64,000 nt of DNA from Olivibacter jilunii (GTDB lineage Bacteria > Bacteroidota > Bacteroidia > Sphingobacteriales > Sphingobacteriaceae): positions 124,001-188,000 of the forward strand of contig NZ_LR027854.1 in assembly GCF_900607235.1 (NCBI RefSeq), in the 5' to 3' direction. The notes beneath the pieces are model-generated. The model did not search any database. It saw only the letters and a list, made by a program, of their open reading frames with translations, and had not been told where the DNA came from. This document shows positions 27,505-35,514 of the stretch, piece after piece. The translations under genes and the position numbers were made by a program. Every line of letters begins with the position of its first letter. Within the stretch, counting starts at the first letter, position 1.

Positions 27505-29073
27505 TTAAAAACCGGGTGTTTGCTTATAGCCCTCGTTCCCTAAACTTCGGGCGATATCGACCTCAGACTGCGGAACCGGCCATAACGTGTCACGCGCTTG
27601 GAATAATCTTGCGGCACCATCGGGATCTTGGATCGTATCCATAACTTCTTTGATAACCCCCCAACGTTTTAAATCGAAATAACGTTGCCCCTCTAAAGCA
27701 AGTTCAACCCGCCGTTCCTGCCTGATTACTTCTCGAAGTTCTTCCCGACTATAACTATCATTGAGGTTAAACAAGGGCATGTTCACATCGGAACGAGAAC
27801 GGACCTGATTCAGTGCGTCGATAATCGTCTGATCGGGTCCACTGCTTTCATTTTTCGCCTCAGCGTACATAAGCAATACATCGGCATAACGTAAAAATAC
27901 CCAATCTTGATCACTTTGCGTAGCATAGCTGGTTGGCCATTTTGATTCGTTAATATATTTACGCGGCAGGTAACCGCCCAACACATTCTCAAAGACGGGA
28001 TCAAAGGCCGAGGAAGCATCTGTCCCGCGCCAAACGCCTTCATAAATAATGGATGCTTTCAAACGCGGATCTCGATTTTCATAAGGATTACTCGGATCAT
28101 ACAAAGGAGATTCCGTAATAGGCTTACCGTCCGTGCATGTGTAACTGTCTACCAAATAGTATAAAGGTTGCACGGCCTTCAAGTAAGAATACATCATGTC
28201 AGCAGGACTGTACATATTAGGTGGCAGAAACTTTGCTGAAAACATAATCTCGGGATTATTATTTTGGCCGGGTTTTCTAAAGAGATTCCGATAACCTCCC
28301 TGATAAATAGAAAATACTTTTTCGTCGATAATTATTTGCGCCGTGTTGGCAGCAGCGTCCCATTGTTTATTGGTGAGCAGTACTTTGACCTTATACCCTA
28401 AAGCAGATCCCCGCACCGCATGTCCACTATAAGAAGTGTTAGGTAGGTGTTCAATCGCAAAATCAAGGTCTTCCAAAATGGCAGAAATGATCGCTGCTTT
28501 TGGCGTTCGAGCCAACATAGCACTTGCTTCATCTAATCCTAATGGTTGCAGCGTTAAAGGAACGTCGCCATACAAACGAGTAAGTAAAAAATAGTAGTGC
28601 GCTCTGATAAACCTTGCTTCGCCTTTATATATATTGCGTTGCTCTTCACTCAGTGTAGCGATCTTATCGATATTGGCAAGTAAGCGGTTACAAGCACCGA
28701 TCGCTTGATAGGATATCTCATACCCTTCCGTTTGCATCCCGCCGGTTGTAGGCGTTATTCCCGACCGGGAAATCACATTAAAGCTATTGGAACTGCTGGG
28801 GACGAAGGCATCGTCAGAAAGCCCATCCCAGAGCATGGAAGCGCCACCCCAACCACCACGAGCTGCAGTGGAGGATGTTGCATTGTATCCTCTACTGAGG
28901 AACTCATAACAACCTGCCAACGCTAAATCCGCATCGCTTTTTGTTTTCCAAAAATTCTGCTCCGAAATCTTATCGGTTGGATCCTTCTCCAACAAGTCTT
29001 TTGTACAACTATTTAGACTAAGTGCTGCAAGCGTAACCAAAGTAATATATATTGTTTTTAATGTAAGCTTCAT
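27505..29073 (-). CDS. SusD-family glycan-binding lipoprotein (PUL)
   Basis: A 522-residue outer-membrane lipoprotein. Its signal peptide ends in a lipobox (LNSC) and is followed by the RagB/SusD start KDLLEKDPTDKISEQNF. Family hallmarks include helical TPR-like stretches (ARFIRAHYYFLLTRLYGDVP), FLRYADVLLMYAEAKNE, RRVELALEGQRYFDLKRWG and a C-terminal LWPVPQSEVD. It caps the partner SusC transporter, whose gene ends 11 bp upstream, and binds oligosaccharides at the cell surface. Confidence 0.95.
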   Translation of the reverse strand: MKLTLKTIYITLVTLAALSLNSCTKDLLEKDPTDKISEQNFWKTKSDADLALAGCYEFLSRGYNATSSTAARGGWGGASMLWDGLSDDAFVPSSSNSFNVISRSGITPTTGGMQTEGYEISYQAIGACNRLLANIDKIATLSEEQRNIYKGEARFIRAHYYFLLTRLYGDVPLTLQPLGLDEASAMLARTPKAAIISAILEDLDFAIEHLPNTSYSGHAVRGSALGYKVKVLLTNKQWDAAANTAQIIIDEKVFSIYQGGYRNLFRKPGQNNNPEIMFSAKFLPPNMYSPADMMYSYLKAVQPLYYLVDSYTCTDGKPITESPLYDPSNPYENRDPRLKASIIYEGVWRGTDASSAFDPVFENVLGGYLPRKYINESKWPTSYATQSDQDWVFLRYADVLLMYAEAKNESSGPDQTIIDALNQVRSRSDVNMPLFNLNDSYSREELREVIRQERRVELALEGQRYFDLKRWGVIKEVMDTIQDPDGAARLFQARDTLWPVPQSEVDIARSLGNEGYKQTPGF

Positions 29074-29084
29074 AACATCAGGTT

Positions 29085-32000
29085 TTAAAAGGTTATACTA
29101 GTACCGAATGCAAATACTTTATTCTGCGGGTGCGTTACATATCTTCCTGAAGTAGCTCCCCCGCCGGAAGATACACCACGCTCAGGATCCAAACCAGGGA
29201 ATTTTGAAAAAGTCAACAAATTATCTCCTGCAAAATAGATTCGTAGACCACTGATTCCGATTTTACTTAGCATGCTTGCCGGTAAGTTGTATCCGAGCTG
29301 GACATTCTTCAATCGTAAGAAAGATGCATCCTTAAGAAAAAAGGTCGAAGCAGTTCTAACATTATTGGCGGCTGGCGTGCCCTCGGCTCCCACTATTGGT
29401 AAGCTTGCATTCGGGTTTTCAGGCGTCCAGGAATCCTCCATCCAATCGCGGGTGAATACACCGCCTTGCCGAAATGGAACAATCCCCCACTCACTTACGA
29501 ATATCTTCTGTCCTTGTGACCCAAAAAGAAACACGGTCAAATCAAAATTTTTCCAGGTAGCCGAGGCGTTAAAAGAATAGTCAAAATTTGGAAACGCACC
29601 TGGAACCACTACCCGATCATTATTATCCACTTGATGATCACCATTGACATCAGCAAATTGCAAGTAGCCTGGTTTTGCAGGAATTTGTTGAACAGGAGCA
29701 TTAGTAATATCATCCTGCGAGCGAAAGATACCGATGTTTTGCAGCAAGTAGAAGCTTCCATAGGGCAACCCTTCACGGATAATCGTGTTTCCCTGAATGC
29801 GCTCGGCCCCATATTTAATCACTTTATTACGATTGGCTTGAATATTTCCACTCAAGCTCAACGCAACTTCTCCAAAGGTCTCCCTATATTGTAAACCAAG
29901 CTCTACGCCTCGGTTCCTCAATTCTCCGTAATTAACCGTTGGCGCCGCCAAGCCAATATAAGCGGGGAAAGCGGTTGAAGAAGATAAGATATCAGAAGTA
30001 ACCTTATTGTACCAATCAAAATTGGCAATTAATTTATTGTTAAAGAAACCAAGGTCAACACCGAAATCGACAACAGTGGTGCTTTCCCACTTAATGCGAT
30101 TATTTGCCATGGCTTCCTGACGAGCAGCCTGCTGTAACGATTCTTCAAATGGATAAGCGTAAGACGAATTCAACACCGTTTGATAAGGATAATTACCGAT
30201 GTTCTGATTCCCCAAGGTACCAATAGATGCCCGCAACTTGAGGTCACTCATAACAGCTTTTAATCCATCTCCGTAAAAAGCCTCTTCAGCTATACGCCAA
30301 CCTCCTGATACAGAAGGAAAAAACGCCCACTTCAAATCTTTAGGGAAGCGGGAAGAAGCATCGTAACGCGCATTTCCTTCTAATAAATACTTCCCTTTGT
30401 AATCGTAATTTATTCTTCCATAATAAGATCTGAGCGACCATTCTTCTGTGACACCTTCATTTGTTTGCTGTCCTGCACCACCGGCATTTAGCTCAGGTAC
30501 TTCATTGCTAGGGAATTGCAAACGACTACCTAAAAGCATCTGGGTTTTATTATATTCTACTTGCGTGCCGGCTAGCACTTTTAAATGATGATTACCAAAC
30601 GATTTATCATAAGTAAGTTGGGTATAACCTACGGGATATACATTATTATCGTCCGTAACCGTCAGACCTTGTCCGCCAACATCGAGAAGTCTACTTGATG
30701 CATCATTCGGCCCCGCAAACCAGAGATATTGTTCAACGACCGGCTTAAAAGTATAGTTTTTAGAAAAGCTATAATTCAAGCCACCACTTGTTCTCCACTC
30801 TAATCCTTCCAGCAATTTAACATTCAGAAAAAGATTGCCCTGCATATAATAGTTGTTTAACTTGGTTAAGGCATTTTCCGCCACAGCTACCGGATTTTTG
30901 TTAGGTGACTGGAAAGGATAGGCTCGGGAGGTATAACGACCACTGCCATCCGGCAGGTAAGGGCCATAGAGTGGTGACTGACTAATGGTGGATAGAAATT
31001 GATCTTCGCTCCCATTCCTCGGATATTTTCGGTCTCCATAGTTCAAGGTGATGCTGGATCCGAAATTAATTCGTTCATTGATCTTCGCGTTCAGGTTTAT
31101 CTGTAAATTGTACTTTTTGAAAGAAGTCCCAACCATAATATCCGGTTGATCAACGTAGCCAAGAATAACGTTATAAGTTGTTCCACTTCCTCCCCCACTA
31201 AGTGATAGGTTATGCGTTTGTACCGGTACTGTTTTAAACACCGCATCTAACCAGTTAAAATCAGGATATAAATTTTTATCCGTGGCATTTGCATAAGCGT
31301 CAATCATTTCCTGACTGAACATCGCATTGGAATTCGTGATGCCCGAGTTTATAGCAGCCTGATTATATAACTTCATGTAATCGACTGAATTATATACAAA
31401 ATCCGGCAGCGACGACGCCTTGGTAATGCCGATATTGTAATCGTAGGTCAGCTTGGCTTTACCTGCCTTCCCCTGCTTAGTAGTAACCAGTATCACCCCA
31501 TTTGCGGCCCTAGCTCCGTAAATAGCAGCTGAAGCCGCATCTTTTAGTACCGTAACATTTTCGATGGCCTGCGGGTTCAGATTTGTTAGGCTTCCCGGAA
31601 TACCATCTACAATAATCAGTGGCGAAGCGGAGGCCCCATAGGAACCCAAGCCTCTCACTTGCAGATTCACGTTCTCATTTCCAGCTTCGCCGGAGGCTTG
31701 CGTAACGCGCAAACCGGGCATTCGGCCTTGAAGCAACTGTGTCGGATTAGTAGCAATTCGCTTATTCACCACATCGCCATCTACAGAAGCAATGGCACCT
31801 GTTAAGTTTACCTTCTTTTGCGTTCCATAACCCACAACGACTACCTCGTCCATTTGATTGCTGAGCTCCTGTAATATAATATTAACTTGCTTTTGTCCGT
31901 TGACGGTCGCCTCCTTCGTTGCCATACCAACCTGACTAAAAATCAGCACATCTTGAGACTCCACCTGTAATTGGTAAAGCCCGTTAGCATCTGTTGTTGT

Positions 32001-32174
32001 ACCTTTATTTTTTCCTTTAACCCTGACACTTACTCCCGGAGCAGTTTGTCCATCAGGCGTTGTCACTTTACCAGATACGGTGCTATTTCCCTGTGCCAGC
32101 GCACAGAAGCTCAAAGCACAAGTTTGAAATAATAATAGTACTATAAATAGTCCTCTTGTAAATTTACCCTTCAT
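29085..32174 (-). CDS. SusC-family TonB-dependent oligosaccharide transporter (PUL)
   Basis: A 1029-residue outer-membrane transporter. Signal peptide, then a carboxypeptidase-D-like domain (SVSGKVTTPDGQTAPGVSVR), the TonB-box region DEVVVVGYGTQKK, a plug domain (LLQGRMPGLRVTQASGE, VLKDAASAAIYGARAANGVI) and a long beta-barrel ending in the hydrophobic aromatic FAFGTSITF. It imports oligosaccharides generated by surface enzymes, powered by TonB. It pairs with the adjacent SusD. A GH29 gene lies upstream in the same orientation with a 120-bp gap, for which no clear promoter was seen. Confidence 0.96.
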   Translation of the reverse strand: MKGKFTRGLFIVLLLFQTCALSFCALAQGNSTVSGKVTTPDGQTAPGVSVRVKGKNKGTTTDANGLYQLQVESQDVLIFSQVGMATKEATVNGQKQVNIILQELSNQMDEVVVVGYGTQKKVNLTGAIASVDGDVVNKRIATNPTQLLQGRMPGLRVTQASGEAGNENVNLQVRGLGSYGASASPLIIVDGIPGSLTNLNPQAIENVTVLKDAASAAIYGARAANGVILVTTKQGKAGKAKLTYDYNIGITKASSLPDFVYNSVDYMKLYNQAAINSGITNSNAMFSQEMIDAYANATDKNLYPDFNWLDAVFKTVPVQTHNLSLSGGGSGTTYNVILGYVDQPDIMVGTSFKKYNLQINLNAKINERINFGSSITLNYGDRKYPRNGSEDQFLSTISQSPLYGPYLPDGSGRYTSRAYPFQSPNKNPVAVAENALTKLNNYYMQGNLFLNVKLLEGLEWRTSGGLNYSFSKNYTFKPVVEQYLWFAGPNDASSRLLDVGGQGLTVTDDNNVYPVGYTQLTYDKSFGNHHLKVLAGTQVEYNKTQMLLGSRLQFPSNEVPELNAGGAGQQTNEGVTEEWSLRSYYGRINYDYKGKYLLEGNARYDASSRFPKDLKWAFFPSVSGGWRIAEEAFYGDGLKAVMSDLKLRASIGTLGNQNIGNYPYQTVLNSSYAYPFEESLQQAARQEAMANNRIKWESTTVVDFGVDLGFFNNKLIANFDWYNKVTSDILSSSTAFPAYIGLAAPTVNYGELRNRGVELGLQYRETFGEVALSLSGNIQANRNKVIKYGAERIQGNTIIREGLPYGSFYLLQNIGIFRSQDDITNAPVQQIPAKPGYLQFADVNGDHQVDNNDRVVVPGAFPNFDYSFNASATWKNFDLTVFLFGSQGQKIFVSEWGIVPFRQGGVFTRDWMEDSWTPENPNASLPIVGAEGTPAANNVRTASTFFLKDASFLRLKNVQLGYNLPASMLSKIGISGLRIYFAGDNLLTFSKFPGLDPERGVSSGGGATSGRYVTHPQNKVFAFGTSITF

Positions 32175-32294
32175 CTTTTTTAGTTTATGCGGTTAGCCAT
32201 CATTAGGTTTGTGCACAAAAGTCTCAATTCGCTCCAATCTCTAAGGGTAATTTTCGTTCTATTTAGGGGTACAAAATGGTTTTTGTCATCTTCT

Positions 32295-34109
32295 TTAATC
32301 TATCGGTTTTATTATCACAGCCTTTAGTTTAAATAATTCGCTTTTACCGCTTAAGGGCCTTATATCCAAAGTATACCGTCCCGGTTTATTTATTGAAATC
32401 GTTGCCACGTCATGCCGAACGAAGAGCAATGGTGCTTTTTTATCAAAACTACCCGTGTGTAAAGTTCTAAAGTAAAAGTTTTGTCCATTGATTGATAATG
32501 TTCCCTCCTGATTAGCGCTTTCGGGCTCACAGGCATATTCGAGCGTAATCCGGTAGTTGCCGGATTCCATTAATTGCGTGTCAAATTCGATTATATCTTT
32601 TTCCCTATCAGCCATTCCGACCACACAGTTGGTATGTTTCCAATCACCATAGTAATGACTGTAGGTTAAGCTTTCGATACGGGCATTGCCCGTCGTTTTT
32701 GCAAAGGCTGCTTTTATCTCATTTTCGTCAAACTGGTTGGAAATGGTGATGGGCGCGTTCTTGTTATAGGTAGGCGCTTCTCCCGCATATTCCAATACAA
32801 ATACAGTATTTTTCGCATCAGATAAAGTTATGGGTAAGTCGATCCAAATAGCGTCTCCCCTTTTATGCCATTTTACAGGCTGCCCATCAGCCAAAGCGTA
32901 TACCTTTTGCACCTGCATATTGGCATTTGGAATCAGCAGCTTCCCGCTACGGGGTCGGGTCCAAACATGTAAGTATTGCTTTCCTGGTTTTGATGTCGTT
33001 ACACCCCAGGGTTGTTGAGGAATCAAGCCCTGTGTAGTGCCATAAATACTTTCGCCATTAACCTGTAACCATCGCCCTGTTTCCCGTAAAAACTGAGCTG
33101 AATAAGCTGGAATACGACCTGAACCATCAGGACCCACGTTCAGCATGAGATTCCCCCCTTTAGATGCAGCTTCGGCCAATAATCGAATAATCGTTTCGGG
33201 TGTCTTAAAATTCATATCATGCTTCATGTAACCCCAGGAGTCGTTATGGGTATAAATTGATTCCCAAGCACCATTAATGGGCATGGCAGGCATTTCAGAG
33301 TCGCCATAATCCCGATAATCACCCAAACCATGTCCGACTCGGCTACTGAATAAACTTTTCGGTTGCAGCAACCGTAAACTATCGATAAACTGCTGCGTTT
33401 GCTCTTTACTCAAACCACCAGGCGTGTCAAACCAAACGATACTTAAATCCCCATAATTAGACATCAGCTCTTTTAGCTGCGGAATCGCCTTTTGCCGATA
33501 ATACTTTTGGTAGTCCTTTTTAGATTCATCAAAATCCCAGGTATTTTTACCCCCATTTGGATTATGCCAATCCTGAAATTGCGAGTAGTAAAAGCCAAAA
33601 TGCATGCCCCGTTTACGAACCGCATCAGCCAATAATTTCATTGGATCTTGTTTAAAAGGCGTTGCATCTACAATATCAAAGGTACTGACCTTAGAATCAT
33701 ACATGGCAAAGCCTTCATGGTGTTTTGCCGTAATAACCACATATTTGATTCCTGCATCTTTAGCTAGTTGTGCCCACTCATCCGCATTAAATCGGGAGGG
33801 ATTAAAAGTTGCAGCAGTGGCTTCATACTCCCTCACAGGAATCTTTGCTTGATTCATAATCCACTCGCCACTCCCATAATATCGTTTCCCTTTCCACTCT
33901 CCTCCTAAATGCGAGTAAAGCCCCCAATGGATAAATAAACCGAATTTAGCATCTTTAAACCACTGGATGTTGGCGTGCTCTTTACCGCTCGAACGGCTTT
34001 CCCACATTTCATCCATGGTTTGTGCATGTGCGGTCATTCCGAACAGAAATACACAAATTACTATACACCGTTGATATTTGCGACTATATAGTGTAGTCCA
34101 ATTTTTCAT
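32295..34109 (-). CDS. Alpha-L-fucosidase-like GH29 with C-terminal domain
   Basis: A 604-residue secreted GH29 with signal peptide RCIVICVFLFGMTAHAQ. FGLFIHWGLYSHLGGEW, YVVITAKHHEGFAMY, FGFYYSQFQDWHNP and SIVWFDTPGG (nucleophile near residue 227) are clear. The region from about 460 on (SLTYSHYYGDWKHTNCVVGM, YRITLEYACEPES) is a C-terminal beta domain also found, in divergent form, in the GH29 at 15233. It is the first gene of the PUL transcription unit, ahead of SusC/SusD. The 85-bp AT-rich leader has no Shine-Dalgarno motif. Confidence 0.9.
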   Translation of the reverse strand: MKNWTTLYSRKYQRCIVICVFLFGMTAHAQTMDEMWESRSSGKEHANIQWFKDAKFGLFIHWGLYSHLGGEWKGKRYYGSGEWIMNQAKIPVREYEATAATFNPSRFNADEWAQLAKDAGIKYVVITAKHHEGFAMYDSKVSTFDIVDATPFKQDPMKLLADAVRKRGMHFGFYYSQFQDWHNPNGGKNTWDFDESKKDYQKYYRQKAIPQLKELMSNYGDLSIVWFDTPGGLSKEQTQQFIDSLRLLQPKSLFSSRVGHGLGDYRDYGDSEMPAMPINGAWESIYTHNDSWGYMKHDMNFKTPETIIRLLAEAASKGGNLMLNVGPDGSGRIPAYSAQFLRETGRWLQVNGESIYGTTQGLIPQQPWGVTTSKPGKQYLHVWTRPRSGKLLIPNANMQVQKVYALADGQPVKWHKRGDAIWIDLPITLSDAKNTVFVLEYAGEAPTYNKNAPITISNQFDENEIKAAFAKTTGNARIESLTYSHYYGDWKHTNCVVGMADREKDIIEFDTQLMESGNYRITLEYACEPESANQEGTLSINGQNFYFRTLHTGSFDKKAPLLFVRHDVATISINKPGRYTLDIRPLSGKSELFKLKAVIIKPID

Positions 34110-34194
34110 TTTTAAATGAATTTATTAACTTATAATTTATAATTTCTCATTCAAATACGAATCTTTCGTAAATAAATGTAAATAAAGCAACCGG

Positions 34195-34436
34195 CTATTC
34201 AGTTGGCCACTTCTTCGCGTTAAATAATGTGGGATTCGTACCATCTTTGACCATAACAATCCAGTCATCTTTTTCAGCAGCAAAAATCAATAAATCGCCC
34301 CGTTTAATTTTTTCCTTTTTACCATTTCGATAGATAACAATCGCCTGTCCCGGCCAGGGGGGGACTGCGCTTTCACTAAATCCGTATGAACGAACAAAAC
34401 AAACCAAATGTGAGCCGCAACAATCCTATTTATCAT
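34195..34436 (-). pseudogene. Small secreted protein gene interrupted by a one-base frameshift in a C7 tract
   Basis: From ATG 34436 the minus strand encodes a signal peptide (MINRIVAAHIWFVLFVHTD then LVKAQS) and then enters a run of seven C at 34357-34363. After the run this frame soon stops. One extra C would join it to the downstream frame, PPWPGQAIVIYRNGKKEKIK, ending AKKWPTE at 34195. The repaired product would be 80 residues, a secreted or periplasmic protein of unknown function. The downstream frame alone opens only with TTG at 34407 and has no signal peptide, so a broken, phase-variable or mis-sequenced gene is more likely than a short intact one. Family not recognised. Confidence 0.55.
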
Positions 34437-34687
34437 GTTTATTTACTTTAAAAATAAAGGACACCTCTTCCAATTAATACCGCTTCAATATTTTGTTCAA
34501 CCGGTCTGCCAAAGCGGAGTCTAACAAACTGATATGTTCGCTATTAAAATGGAATCAAAAGCCTTTAAAGATGTTTAATAGGGGATTAAAAGTTTACAAT
34601 TGAAGCAAATAAACACTTAAAAAAAGAAAAAAAAGAGGAATTTATGATCGATTATGGGGTAAAAATTGGTTAAATACCACAAGGTAT

Positions 34688-34710
34688 AAAAAAGCCACCT
34701 GTCGGTGGCT
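34688..34710 (-). terminator. Rho-independent terminator of the hsp20 gene
   Basis: On the minus strand AGCCACC pairs with GGTGGCT around a 4-nt GACA loop, followed directly by six T. It lies 8 bp after the Hsp20 stop codon. The remaining sequence between here and 34437 (about 250 bp) is AT-rich and shows no gene; it should hold the promoter of the frameshifted small gene and perhaps of the PUL. Confidence 0.88.
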
Positions 34711-34717
34711 ATAGAAA

Positions 34718-35158
34718 TCAAGAAATATTAATTAATCTGGGTCCCTTTCGTTTAGCCTCCTCTTTTTTGGGAATCGTTAATTTCAATAGGCCATTTTCGT
34801 ATTTTGCTTCAATTTTATCTTCATCCACTACATCTTTAGGAAAATTGAAGCTCCGTTGAAACGATCGATAACTAAACTCTTTACGCGCATATCCGTCATC
34901 CCTTTTTTCATCTTCATATTCCTTGCTTGAAGAGATGGTTAACAGATTACCGTCGAGCTCAATTTTAAAATCATCCTTATTCATTCCCGGCGCTGCCATT
35001 TCCACCTCATAATTGTCCGCCGTTTCTTTGATATTTACCGAAGGGACGGTAGCGTTCGGTGAAAAATTGCCGCTGTCCCAATTCATTAAATCCCTGTTAA
35101 AAAAGTCGTCAAACAGGGAAGGAAAACCACTTCTACTTCTTCTAATAAGTGACATCAC
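34718..35158 (-). CDS. Small heat shock protein (Hsp20 / alpha-crystallin family)
   Basis: A 146-residue chaperone. The alpha-crystallin domain covers about residues 40-130 (VNIKETADNYEVEMAAPGMN, FKIELDGNLLTISSS, KYENGLLKLTIPKKE), and the C-terminal LINIS supplies the I-x-I motif that docks into neighbouring subunits. It holds unfolding proteins in the cytoplasm. Unusually for this window it has a strong Shine-Dalgarno sequence, AAAGGAGG, 5 nt before the ATG. It is monocistronic with its own terminator and appears unrelated to the sugar genes. Confidence 0.95.
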   Translation of the reverse strand: MMSLIRRSRSGFPSLFDDFFNRDLMNWDSGNFSPNATVPSVNIKETADNYEVEMAAPGMNKDDFKIELDGNLLTISSSKEYEDEKRDDGYARKEFSYRSFQRSFNFPKDVVDEDKIEAKYENGLLKLTIPKKEEAKRKGPRLINIS

Positions 35159-35355
35159 AACCTCCTTTTTTATAGTTTACTCGTTAACCTTATGCAAGTC
35201 AATAAAAAAACAAGTAGAAAAATGGAAAGTTTCAAAGAATTCTATTCTAAATAGATTATTGTAGACCGACTCCGTAAAGTATCAGTTATCCTCTGAGCTT
35301 TGTTACTTTAAAAATTTACAAAATATTTGATAAGTAAATTTTAAATTTCTATCTT

Positions 35356-35380
35356 CGGGTACGTAACCGAAATTATAAAC
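35356..35380 (+). promoter_or_regulatory. Distal shared operator element (site b) of the plus operon
   Basis: A near-palindrome CGGGTACGTAACCG with a central CG is followed by the AT-rich tail ATTATAAAC. Of these 25 bp, 21 are identical to the element at 61191-61215, read in the direction of its own operon. The longer frame TTCGG..CCGAA around TACGTA is also symmetric here except for one base pair. It lies 88 bp upstream of site a. Confidence 0.7.
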
Positions 35381-35443
35381 TCTTTCTGCGGGACTATATT
35401 GCTCATTAGACTATTACTTATGAATAATTGCTTGCGATATTAA

Positions 35444-35457
35444 CGTGTACGTACACA
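35444..35457. promoter_or_regulatory. Proximal shared operator (site a) of the plus operon
   Basis: CGTGTACGTACACA contains the perfect 12-bp palindrome GTGTACGTACAC (35445-35456). The same core occurs at 61107-61120 before the other operon. It ends 57 bp upstream of the SusC start. Symmetry and central CG fit a LacI-type operator; the LacI protein at 61270 is the natural candidate. Confidence 0.75.
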
Positions 35458-35514
35458 TTACAGATTTAAACCTGTAGGTGTAGGTCGAAAGTGGTGCTTA
35501 TTAAAACTTAAATT

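Larger units (their letters stand above)
35159..35514. promoter_or_regulatory. Divergent control region of hsp20 and the 35-50 kb operon
   Basis: This 356-bp gap contains no gene. Its left end has the strong Shine-Dalgarno motif and promoter area of hsp20. Its right half holds two operator-like elements at 35356-35380 and 35444-35457 in front of SusC. No convincing TTTG-N19-TAnnTTTG promoter was found for SusC; TATATTG near 35395 is the nearest -7 resemblance. Confidence 0.5.

Noticed and set aside
29085-32294. Separate promoter for SusC in the 120-bp gap before it
   Set aside because: No TAnnTTTG element with a correctly spaced TTTG was found on the minus strand; transcription from upstream remains the simpler reading.
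13966-34109. Fucoidan utilization locus
   Set aside because: No sulfatase or GH107/GH168-type enzyme is visible, although fucosidases are abundant.
34195-34407. Intact 70-residue cytoplasmic protein from TTG 34407
   Set aside because: A good signal peptide lies in the alternative frame upstream and joins it with one extra C in the C7 tract; a frameshifted gene is the better explanation.
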